NCBI GenBank assembly: GCA_903895005.1
Contig: CAITSH010000411.1
Coordinates: 1 to 5,158 of the forward strand
DNA length: 5,158 nt
From: an uncultured Pseudomonadota bacterium
GTDB taxonomy: Bacteria > Pseudomonadota > Gammaproteobacteria > Burkholderiales > SG8-39
Direction of reading: 5' to 3'
Below, piece by piece: positions 1 through 5,158 of the stretch (positions are counted from its first letter, which is position 1; every line of letters starts with the position of its first letter). The notes under the pieces are model-generated. The model was not told where the DNA came from and ran no database searches. It worked only from the letters and a program-made list of their open reading frames with translations. The translations under genes and the position numbers were made by a program.

Positions 1-408
1 CATCAGCATCAGCATCACCGTGGCCTCTGACATGCCAAGGAAGTTCTCCGGCGTCGCCCCGTGGCCGACAATGATGGACAGGTCTTTCGCCGCATCCAGA
101 TCCACGGTTTCGAGGCCGATTGTCGGATTGATGACCCCGCGCAAGCGGGGTGCATATTCGAGAATTTCGCGCGTGCAAACGTTGCGACTCGAGAACATCG
201 CGACCTCGGCTCGGCCGAACCATTCGGCCCAGCGCTCCTTAGGGAAGGCGACCTTCTGCCCGGGGATGGACTCAGGCCCGCGGATGACCTCGACGCCGCG
301 CGCCTGAAGGCGGCCGGCGATGTCATTGAAGACATCCACCAGCATGAAATCCTGTGGGATGAATACGGTGCGTCCTGCAAATTCTGTTGCGTTGCTCACG
401 TTGCTCAT
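1..408 (-). CDS. D-2-hydroxyacid dehydrogenase-like protein, N-terminal part (cut by window edge)
   Basis: Reading from an ATG at 408, 136 codons stay open to the left edge, so only the N-terminal part is seen. The segment around residues 88-136 (RLRGVINPTIGLETVDLDAA, then GHGATPENFLGMSEATVMLM) matches the end of the substrate-binding domain of the D-isomer-specific 2-hydroxyacid dehydrogenases (phosphoglycerate dehydrogenase and hydroxypyruvate reductase group), where the family has LKVI...GVGVDNVDL followed by ...NAESVAEHTLAL. The NAD-binding GxGxxG motif and the catalytic Arg/Glu/His fall outside the window, so activity cannot be judged. Members reduce 2-oxo acids to D-2-hydroxy acids, or the reverse, with NAD(P)H in the cytoplasm. 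The start codon overlaps the stop of the upstream Bug gene (ATGA, 405-408), which argues for co-transcription and translational coupling. A GGGGA lies about 10 nt upstream of the start. The family is fairly sure; the substrate is unknown. Confidence 0.8.
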   Translation of the reverse strand, partial: MSNVSNATEFAGRTVFIPQDFMLVDVFNDIAGRLQARGVEVIRGPESIPGQKVAFPKERWAEWFGRAEVAMFSSRNVCTREILEYAPRLRGVINPTIGLETVDLDAAKDLSIIVGHGATPENFLGMSEATVMLMLM

Positions 409-1370
409 TCGGCTTTGATCCCCGCGTCTTTGACTACCTTGCCCCATTTTTCGAGTTCTTCCCTGAAGATGCGCCGCGTCTCGTTCGGCGTCGTCGCATT
501 CGGTTCGAACCCCACCTGCGCCAACCGGTCCCTCACCTCGGGCAGGTTGACAATTACACGCTGCTCCTCGGACAGCTTGTTCAGTATGGCCTCGGGCGTC
601 CCGCCCGGCGCCATCAGGCCGAACCAGAACACCGACTCATAGCCAGGCACCGATTCTGCGACGGTAGGCAGATCCTTGAGTATGGCGTTGCGCTGGCGAT
701 CGCCTAGGGCCAGGCCGCGAATCTTGCCCGACTGCATGTGCGGCAGCATGGAATTCAAGGCTCCGAACAAAACCTGTACCTCCCCGGTCATCAGCGCCGG
801 CAGCATGCCGGCGGCGCCCTTGTACGGAACCTGAACCATGGTCGTTCCGGTCATGCTCAGGAACATCTCCGTCGACAGGTGATGCGGCGTGCCTATGCCG
901 GGCGTCGCGTAAAGCATTTTTCCCGGATTCGCTTTGGCATAGGCGATGAGCTCCGGAACCGATTTGGCCGGTACCGTATTGGCCACAGCAAGTCCCATCG
1001 GCAAATTGACACCTATGCCAATCGGAGCAAGGTCTTTCATAACATCAAAGGGCAGCGACTTGCTCAGAAACGGCGCCATGGTCAGCCCGTTCTGCGCAAG
1101 CAACAAGGTATACCCGTCGGGCGCGCTGCGCGCGACAAACTCGGCGCCAATGTTGCCTCCGGCGCCCGGCTTGTTTTCGACGATGACCGGCTGACCTAGC
1201 CGCTCGCTCAATTTCTGTCCCACCGTGCGGGCATAGACATCGTTGCCACCGCCGGGCGTGAACGGCACGATGATGCGTATGGGCTTGTTTGGATAGGGCT
1301 GCGCCAGCGCCCCGGCACTGGCGGCCAGGAGCACGATGGCCAGAAAACGGCGCAAGGTTGGTACCTTCAT
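405..1370 (-). CDS. Bug/TctC-family tripartite tricarboxylate transporter substrate-binding protein
   Basis: A 321-residue protein, the usual length for Bug-family periplasmic receptors, which bind small carboxylates, dicarboxylates or aromatic acids. The N-terminus is a clear Sec signal peptide: Arg7-Arg8, a hydrophobic core at about 9-21 and a likely cleavage site after ALA (23/24). The mature protein begins QPYPNKPIRIIVPFTPGGG, followed by ENKPGAGGNIGAE (about 65-77), DGYTLLLA (85-92), a GIGTPHHLSTE loop (about 158-168) and VPYKGAAG (181-188), all family hallmarks. Glycine-rich loops like these contact the ligand carboxylate in characterised members. The frame is open further upstream to 1472, but the ATG at 1370 is chosen because GGAGGAG lies 8 nt upstream and the signal peptide starts there. 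The start is 52 nt after the dioxygenase small subunit. No TctA/TctB membrane genes are in view, which is common for these orphan receptors. By analogy with TphC beside the terephthalate dioxygenase genes, it may bind the dioxygenase substrate; that is inference. Confidence 0.93.
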   Translation of the reverse strand: MKVPTLRRFLAIVLLAASAGALAQPYPNKPIRIIVPFTPGGGNDVYARTVGQKLSERLGQPVIVENKPGAGGNIGAEFVARSAPDGYTLLLAQNGLTMAPFLSKSLPFDVMKDLAPIGIGVNLPMGLAVANTVPAKSVPELIAYAKANPGKMLYATPGIGTPHHLSTEMFLSMTGTTMVQVPYKGAAGMLPALMTGEVQVLFGALNSMLPHMQSGKIRGLALGDRQRNAILKDLPTVAESVPGYESVFWFGLMAPGGTPEAILNKLSEEQRVIVNLPEVRDRLAQVGFEPNATTPNETRRIFREELEKWGKVVKDAGIKAE

Positions 1371-1378
1371 AAGCAGAT

Positions 1379-1385
1379 CTCCTCC
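1379..1385 (-). promoter_or_regulatory. Ribosome binding site of the Bug-family gene
   Basis: Minus-strand GGAGGAG sits 8 nt before the ATG at 1370. It decides the start against the longer open frame, whose first 34 codons overlap the end of the small-subunit gene. Confidence 0.85.
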
Positions 1386-1422
1386 GGGTGGTTCGCAGTC
1401 ATGGCCGCGAACGCATTGGTTT

Positions 1423-1926
1423 TCAAATACAGTAAACGTCCACCATCGTGGGAAGGTAGTCGTTCTGGACAACGGTCTTTTTACGAGCGATCAGCCATTT
1501 CCCCGCGACGAAGCGAAGATCGTGGTTGGAATAGCCAAACATGACATAGGTTTTTTTGGAGTTCGGGTCGAACACGTGACTTGTCCAAGAAGAGCGAAGC
1601 GCCATCGCCTCTGAATCGCCGGACAGTAACACCACGTTACCGACCATGTGCGTCGTGCGGCGAAGCGGCACCGAGGCCGGGGATTTTCCCGTGCGAATGC
1701 GTGCGATGCGATCCTCCAGGCCGGCGCGACTGGAATAATAAATCTGCGAAAGTTGCGATTCATGGTTGTCAGCCAACCGTTCCTCGGAAACCCAGGTCGG
1801 GACCCAGTACTCGCAGTCGGGGGCGAACAATGCAAGCCAATCATCCCAGCTTTGCTCGTCAAGAAAAGCCGCCTCGAGTGACAGCACCTCGCGTCCGGCT
1901 TCAAGCATTGCGTGACGCTCAGTCAT
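1423..1926 (-). CDS. Aromatic-ring-hydroxylating dioxygenase, small (beta) subunit, benzoate/anthranilate type
   Basis: A 167-residue protein of typical length for the beta subunit of Rieske ring-hydroxylating oxygenases (cystatin/NTF2-like fold, no metal centre), which packs with alpha subunits as an alpha3beta3 hexamer. The similarity to BenB/AntB-type subunits, as recalled, runs along most of the chain: FLDEQSWDDWLALFAPDCEY near residues 21-40, then SQIYYSSRAGLEDRIARI at about 60-77, a THMVGNV segment at about 92-98, and a C-terminus with ARKKTVVQNDYLPTMVDVYC. The last block corresponds to the RRKK...KNDY...VDIYHI ending of BenB. The ATG at 1926 overlaps the end of the alpha gene by 8 nt (ATGACTGA, 1919-1926), the usual arrangement for subunits made in equal amounts. 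An AGGGGA lies 8 nt upstream. The family and subunit role are secure; beta subunits alone do not reveal the substrate. Confidence 0.95.
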   Translation of the reverse strand: MTERHAMLEAGREVLSLEAAFLDEQSWDDWLALFAPDCEYWVPTWVSEERLADNHESQLSQIYYSSRAGLEDRIARIRTGKSPASVPLRRTTHMVGNVVLLSGDSEAMALRSSWTSHVFDPNSKKTYVMFGYSNHDLRFVAGKWLIARKKTVVQNDYLPTMVDVYCI

Positions 1927-3268
1927 AGGCTTTTTCCCCTTTCATACCGGCCTCCATCAGTCGTGCCCATTCGCGATACACCGGGTGGAACGAGGTTTCC
2001 GATTGAACTGAAAATCCGCCGTTGAGGCTTGCCACCGGCTTGAAGCCCAGCGACTGAGCCAACTCACTAGCTCCGGGCTGCAGCGCGGCGGTGCCGCGGC
2101 AGTGGCCTTGCAGCCAATTGAGTTCGTTGGCGGCAAACCCGGCCTGGCAGGTTTCATAAGTCACCGTGTCATCGGGCGTCGCCAAACCGCTGACGTTGAA
2201 AAAATCCTCAAACTGGCGCAGCCGCCAGGCGCGCTGCGCCGGGGGCTCGCCGACCGGCGCCATGCACCAGTAACGCATTTCGGTGCGATCCACGGCAAGG
2301 GGCCGGAAGGTTCGCAGCAGCAGCGAGGTCGAGTCGGCGATCTGCATGTTCGGGAACACAGACATGTTGCGCATTTTAAGCATCCAGTCGGCACGCTCTG
2401 CTCCGACGCGCTCGCGAATGGCGTCAATGCCCGGATAAATCGGGCGCTTCACGACCTCGGCTTGATTCAACCAAATGCAGGTATGGCCGTTCGCGAACTG
2501 GAAATCCCCGCCTTCCTGCGAAAAACGCTTTTGCCAGTCGAACTGGCGCGCCTCCTGATTGCCCGTACCCATGGCGCGCTTGGCCATGACGTCCAGAAAA
2601 CTGGTGTGCGTTGAAGTGAGGTGGTAGGCGTCGGTTCCGTTGTCGAGCTGAAGTTTCCAGTTGGCATCGTAGGCGTACTCAATCCGACCGGGAACAAACT
2701 CCATTCCGTGCGCACCCTGCTCCATCGCAAGGTCGATGAAAAAGCGCAGTTCGCCGAGAAATTCGGTGAGTTCGGGGACATCCGGGGAGAGGCTTCCAAA
2801 GAGCAAGCCCTTGTAGGAGGCGATCCGTGCCAGCGGCACGAGATCGTGCGAATCATTGTCGAAGGCCGGCGTATAGCAGCCGTCTTTCTTATCCTTGACG
2901 TCGACACTGCGACCGTCCGAGCCATAGGCCCAACCGTGATAAGGGCAGACATGGAACTTGCGGTTGCCCGATTCTGTGCGCGTCATCCGCGCGCCCTTGT
3001 GGCGGCAAGCATTGAGGAACGCGCCAACCTTGCCCTTGCCGTCACGCGTGACGAGCACGGGCACGCGCCCGATATGCGTGGCGATCCAATCATGCGGCTT
3101 GGGTAGCTGCGACTCGTGCCCGATAAACGACCAGGTACGCTCGAAAATGTACTTCATTTCAAGTTCAAATATCTCCGGGTCGGAATAAACGTCCTTGTGC
3201 ACCCGGAACACACCCTCTGCGGGGCGATCGTCGATGTAGTTCTTGATATTGCTCAGGTCCATGATCAT
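1919..3268 (-). CDS. Rieske aromatic-ring-hydroxylating dioxygenase, large (alpha) subunit, benzoate/anthranilate type
   Basis: A 449-residue catalytic subunit expected to insert both atoms of O2 into an aromatic ring to give a cis-dihydrodiol or a catechol-type product. The Rieske [2Fe-2S] motif is intact: Cys88-x-His90, 17 residues, then Cys108-x2-His111 (ACRHKGARM and CPYHGWAYG). The mononuclear-iron site is also present: Asp213, His216 and His221 in LDNGTDAYHLTSTH, spaced like Asp205/His208/His213 of naphthalene dioxygenase, with the distal carboxylate probably at Asp366 or Asp367 (TPDDTVTYE). The N-terminal run GVFRVHKDVYSDPEIFELEM and the block around LLFGSLSPDVPELTEFLGEL resemble BenA/AntA-type enzymes as recalled, so an aromatic carboxylate is a reasonable substrate guess, not a proof. 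The start could be the ATG at 3268 or the one at 3262; a weak GGGA is 3 nt from the first and 9 nt from the second, slightly favouring 3262. The gene begins 35 nt after the class II aldolase gene and overlaps the beta gene. Confidence 0.95.
   Translation of the reverse strand: MIMDLSNIKNYIDDRPAEGVFRVHKDVYSDPEIFELEMKYIFERTWSFIGHESQLPKPHDWIATHIGRVPVLVTRDGKGKVGAFLNACRHKGARMTRTESGNRKFHVCPYHGWAYGSDGRSVDVKDKKDGCYTPAFDNDSHDLVPLARIASYKGLLFGSLSPDVPELTEFLGELRFFIDLAMEQGAHGMEFVPGRIEYAYDANWKLQLDNGTDAYHLTSTHTSFLDVMAKRAMGTGNQEARQFDWQKRFSQEGGDFQFANGHTCIWLNQAEVVKRPIYPGIDAIRERVGAERADWMLKMRNMSVFPNMQIADSTSLLLRTFRPLAVDRTEMRYWCMAPVGEPPAQRAWRLRQFEDFFNVSGLATPDDTVTYETCQAGFAANELNWLQGHCRGTAALQPGASELAQSLGFKPVASLNGGFSVQSETSFHPVYREWARLMEAGMKGEKAYD
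1935..1940 (-). promoter_or_regulatory. Ribosome binding site of the dioxygenase small subunit
   Basis: Minus-strand AGGGGA inside the end of the alpha-subunit gene, 8 nt before the ATG at 1926. It supports that start and the 8-nt gene overlap. Confidence 0.6.
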
Positions 3269-3303
3269 TCGTCCCGTCTGTTCATCACGTTACTTCATGC
3301 CGT

Positions 3304-4104
3304 TCAATCGAGCAGGTCGGGCTGCTCGGCGAGAATCTTGTCCATCATCGGCGTGAGGCTGTACCAGCCCGACTTATGCGAGCCGACCTGGCGCGCAGCA
3401 AGCGAGGCTGTCTCATCGTCAATCTGCACAGGGGTCCCCGCCGCCCACGCCATGAGGGTCTGCTGGAAGGCCCGCTCCATGCGCAGAAACCAGAACACTG
3501 CCTCCTCCACTGTATGTCCGACGGTAAAGGCGCCGTGGTTGCGGCAAATGACCGCTTTGTGCAATCCCAGAGTGCGCGCGATCATGTCGCCTTCGGAGAC
3601 GTCGGCGGCGACGCCGCCATAACCGTCGTAGAGGGCGTGGTCCTTGTAAAAAGAGCAAGCTTCCTGCGTAATCGGCGGCAACATTTTGCCTAGTGACGCG
3701 AAGGTGGTGGAGTGTAGCGAATGCGAGTGCGCGGCCGCCGCGACATCCGGCCGCGCCTTGTGGATGCTCGAATGAATGGCGTAGGCCGCTGCGTTGATGG
3801 TGCGCGCGCCTTCAATGATCTTGCCATCATGATTAACCAGGATGAGGTCCGAGACGCAGATGCGGCTGAAATCGACGGCCAAGGGATTTACCCAGAAATG
3901 GTCTGTCAGGATGGGATCGCGCACCGTAATGTGGCCCCCGACACCGTAGTTCAATCCGTAGTGGGCAAATATGCGATACGCCGCCGCCAGTCGCTGCTTA
4001 CGGTGCAGACGTTCTTCTTCTCCGGTCGCGAACACGGGCATGTCAGGCCATTTGAGCCCGTCTGCGGCCAGCGTCAGGCCCAACTCTTTTTCTGCTTTAC
4101 CCAC
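3304..4104 (-). CDS. Class II aldolase/adducin-family protein (possible decarboxylase or lyase)
   Basis: A 266-residue protein of the class II aldolase/adducin fold, a divalent-metal-dependent family. The metal-binding histidines are visible: His126 and His128 in AAHSHSLHS, and His190 in CRNHGAFTVG. The N-terminal block YGLNYGVGGHITVRDP (about 49-64) and the segment ARTINAAAYAIHSSIHKARP (100-119) are typical of the broad non-sugar branch. Where fuculose-phosphate aldolase has its catalytic Glu and phosphate-binding serines, this protein has TINAA, and the GN loop is GGHIT, so a phosphorylated sugar substrate is unlikely. The start is GTG at 4104, chosen because GGAGGAG lies 6 nt upstream. It is the first gene after a 146-nt gap with a candidate promoter, and lies 35 nt before the dioxygenase alpha gene. 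Relatives linked to aromatic pathways act as decarboxylases (for example PhtC, acting on dihydroxyphthalate), so decarboxylating or cleaving a dioxygenase product is a plausible but unproven role. Confidence 0.88.
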   Translation of the reverse strand: MGKAEKELGLTLAADGLKWPDMPVFATGEEERLHRKQRLAAAYRIFAHYGLNYGVGGHITVRDPILTDHFWVNPLAVDFSRICVSDLILVNHDGKIIEGARTINAAAYAIHSSIHKARPDVAAAAHSHSLHSTTFASLGKMLPPITQEACSFYKDHALYDGYGGVAADVSEGDMIARTLGLHKAVICRNHGAFTVGHTVEEAVFWFLRMERAFQQTLMAWAAGTPVQIDDETASLAARQVGSHKSGWYSLTPMMDKILAEQPDLLD

Positions 4105-4110
4105 GGTAAT

Positions 4111-4117
4111 CTCCTCC
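4111..4117 (-). promoter_or_regulatory. Ribosome binding site of the class II aldolase gene
   Basis: Minus-strand GGAGGAG, 6 nt before a GTG codon at 4104. This strong Shine-Dalgarno sequence decides for the GTG start over the next in-frame ATG at 4041. Confidence 0.85.
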
Positions 4118-4144
4118 GCCCTCTATCGGGGCATTACAGCGCAT

Positions 4145-4174
4145 AGTTTAGGCATCCCCGCCCTGTTGAATCAA
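4145..4174 (-). promoter_or_regulatory. Candidate sigma70-type promoter of the aldolase-dioxygenase operon
   Basis: On the minus strand TTGATT (4174-4169) and TAAACT (4150-4145) are separated by 18 nt. Each matches 4 of 6 consensus bases. Transcription would start near 4138, giving a leader of about 34 nt that contains the strong ribosome binding site. The site is in the only sizeable gap of the window, just ahead of five closely packed genes, which is where an operon promoter is expected. The match itself is modest and found by eye; a longer transcript from upstream of the citrate-synthase-like gene is also possible. Confidence 0.45.
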
Positions 4175-4183
4175 GCTTGATTC
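4168..4183. promoter_or_regulatory. Perfect 16-bp palindrome, candidate operator
   Basis: GAATCAAGCTTGATTC is identical on both strands, with no spacer and no mismatch. It ends 63 nt before the GTG start of the aldolase gene and contains the proposed -35 hexamer in its second half. A dimeric repressor (GntR, IclR, MarR or TetR type) bound here would block polymerase. The half-site does not identify the regulator family, and no regulator gene is in the window. The palindrome is seen directly; its function is inferred. Confidence 0.5.
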
Positions 4184-4230
4184 CCCAATCGACTGGCGGC
4201 GTCAAATGTAGGCGGCAATGGCAATTCTTT

Positions 4231-4244
4231 CGGGCAAAAGCCCG
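4231..4244 (-). other. Small GC hairpin just after the citrate-synthase-like gene
   Basis: CGGGC-TTTT-GCCCG on the minus strand forms a 5-bp stem with a 4-nt loop, starting 6 nt after the stop codon. It is followed by AAAGAATT rather than a T-run, so it is not a convincing intrinsic terminator. It may slow 3' degradation or weaken read-through. Confidence 0.3.
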
Positions 4245-4250
4245 CGGCGC

Positions 4251-5158
4251 TCACCGTCCCGGAACAGGACTCGTAAATTTTGCGCGCGGCCGGATCATGA
4301 AGCCGGCGAGGCGCTGCTCCAGAATGTGTGCCACCCAGCCGGCCGAACGGCTCAGGGCAAACAATCCGCCGGCCGTGTGATCCGGCAAACCTAGGGCGCG
4401 ACATATCACTACCAGGCCCGTTTCAATGCTCGGACGCGCCTTGAATTGCCTTTCCATTTCATCAAGGGCATCGAGCATATTGCGCGTCATTTTTCGGTCA
4501 TGACCGGCTTCGCGGGCAATATCGACCAGCATTTGGGTACGCGGATCGCCATGCGGATACAACTGATGGTTAAAGCCCACCAGCTTTTGCGCCGCGTCCA
4601 GCCTGCTTTTCACAAGGTCGAGTACGACCTTGGGTTGCGCGGGCGGCGCAAACATCGCCTCAACGCGGTCACAGCCGCGACCGATTCCGTAGTGCACCTC
4701 AAGCGCCGCGCCCATGCTTGAATGCAAATCGGCACCACCGGAAGCGGCGATGCGCCCCGCGAAGGTCGCCGGATTGAGTTCGTGATCGGCTACCAGGACG
4801 AGAGCCGTGTTGAGCGCGCCTACCGTGAGCGGATCAAGGGGCAAGCCAAGAGCATGAGCGAGGCTCTGTGCGATCGAATCCCCCGATTTAGGTGCGATGT
4901 AGGACTTGTGCGGCCCCAGGAATCCGAACACGCCCGCCAGCGTTCTAATCAGCCTGCGCGCCGAGAGTACGGGGGTGCCCCCGGCACCGACGCGCTCGCT
5001 TCCGCCTTCAGCTATGCCAAGCGACAGCGTCGCCTGGGTCAGCAACTGCAGAATATGCACGCGCGGATGCAGGCGCGTGGTGGCCGCCAGAAGATCCGGG
5101 ATTTCCGGCGGAGCAGGTTCCGTCTGCCAGGTTACGGGTTCGTCGGTCCAGCTGCCCG
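4251..5158 (-). CDS. Citrate-synthase-family protein with altered active site, C-terminal part (cut by window edge)
   Basis: The frame is open from the right edge (first full codon at 5156) to a TGA at 4253-4251, giving 301 residues and no N-terminus. The GTG at 5060 is not a credible start, since family-like sequence continues upstream. Citrate-synthase-fold landmarks in order (numbered in the visible part): ADHELNPATFAGR with His125 (pig His238), GFNHQLYPHGDPR with His197 (pig His320) and Arg206 (Arg329), LFALSRSAGWVAHILEQ with Arg270 (Arg401), and a C-terminal IRPRA with Arg289 (Arg421). Two catalytic positions differ: the GPxHGGAN loop reads GIGRGCD, putting Arg160 where pig His274 belongs, and PNVD reads PSIE, putting Glu245 at Asp375. 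The sequence resembles a proteobacterial 'citrate synthase family' group whose members, as recalled, often carry an N-terminal helix-turn-helix; that region is off-window. It may therefore be a citrate or methylcitrate synthase variant, an acyl-CoA lyase or a non-catalytic protein. It lies upstream of the operon on the same strand, across a 146-nt gap. Confidence 0.85.
   Translation of the reverse strand, partial: GSWTDEPVTWQTEPAPPEIPDLLAATTRLHPRVHILQLLTQATLSLGIAEGGSERVGAGGTPVLSARRLIRTLAGVFGFLGPHKSYIAPKSGDSIAQSLAHALGLPLDPLTVGALNTALVLVADHELNPATFAGRIAASGGADLHSSMGAALEVHYGIGRGCDRVEAMFAPPAQPKVVLDLVKSRLDAAQKLVGFNHQLYPHGDPRTQMLVDIAREAGHDRKMTRNMLDALDEMERQFKARPSIETGLVVICRALGLPDHTAGGLFALSRSAGWVAHILEQRLAGFMIRPRAKFTSPVPGR

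Noticed and set aside
1..18. Nearly three copies of CATCAG at the left edge
   Set aside because: It encodes alternating Met-Leu in the helix ending the visible part of the dehydrogenase, a place where the family has a hydrophobic run. A 6-nt unit would not shift the frame, so phase variation is unlikely.
134..151. Perfect 7-bp GC-rich hairpin (ACCCCGC-GCAA-GCGGGGT)
   Set aside because: It lies inside the 2-hydroxyacid dehydrogenase coding region (encoding APRLRG), has no T-run on either strand, and is likely to arise by chance in GC-rich coding DNA.
15..380. A minus-strand open frame of 121 codons in another frame of the dehydrogenase region
   Set aside because: It is Arg/Ser-rich and resembles no family, while the frame starting at 408 gives a recognisable 2-hydroxyacid dehydrogenase N-terminus.
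61..642. A plus-strand open frame of 193 codons
   Set aside because: It is antisense to the dehydrogenase and Bug genes, its translation has no recognisable domain, and such frames are common opposite GC-rich genes. The same holds for the other plus-strand frames, including 2102-2614, 2621-3106 and 3116-3622.
1371..1472. An N-terminal extension of 34 codons on the Bug gene, from an ATG at 1472
   Set aside because: It would lie across the end of the small-subunit gene, and the signal peptide and strong ribosome binding site place the start at 1370.
4231..4244. Intrinsic terminator after the citrate-synthase-like gene
   Set aside because: The stem has only 5 bp and no T-tract follows, so it is listed only as a hairpin of uncertain role.
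1..5158. CRISPR arrays, tRNA or rRNA genes, insertion sequences, attachment sites
   Set aside because: No regularly spaced repeats, RNA-gene-like folds, transposase sequence or paired terminal repeats were seen; almost the whole window is occupied by the six genes.

Overview
All six genes that can be supported lie on the minus strand and read from the right edge of the window to the left. The DNA is GC-rich. A Bug-family periplasmic binding protein beside catabolic genes suggests a betaproteobacterium, most likely Burkholderiales (Alcaligenaceae or Burkholderiaceae). This placement rests on gene content only.

In transcription order the genes are: (1) the C-terminal 301 residues of a citrate-synthase-fold protein (5158-4251, cut by the right edge); (2) a 146-nt gap holding a small hairpin, a perfect 16-bp palindrome and a candidate sigma70-type promoter; (3) a class II aldolase/adducin-family enzyme (4104-3304, GTG start); (4) the large subunit of a Rieske ring-hydroxylating dioxygenase of the benzoate/anthranilate type (3268-1919); (5) its small subunit (1926-1423, overlapping the large-subunit gene by 8 nt); (6) a Bug/TctC-family periplasmic substrate-binding protein with a signal peptide (1370-405); (7) the N-terminal 136 residues of a D-2-hydroxyacid dehydrogenase-like protein (408-1, overlapping the previous gene by 4 nt, cut by the left edge).

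Genes 3 to 7 are tightly packed and look like one operon driven from the 146-nt gap. The likely theme is uptake and breakdown of an aromatic or cyclic carboxylate: the Bug protein captures the acid in the periplasm, the dioxygenase dihydroxylates the ring, and the class II aldolase-like enzyme decarboxylates, cleaves or rearranges a product. The dehydrogenase and citrate-synthase-like proteins would handle small hydroxy- or oxo-acid products. The substrate cannot be read from the sequence, and no electron-transfer component for the dioxygenase is in the window.

The most unusual features are the citrate-synthase-like protein, where two of the three classical catalytic residues appear replaced (His to Arg, Asp to Glu) while substrate-binding arginines are kept, and the 16-bp palindrome overlapping the putative -35 box of the operon.
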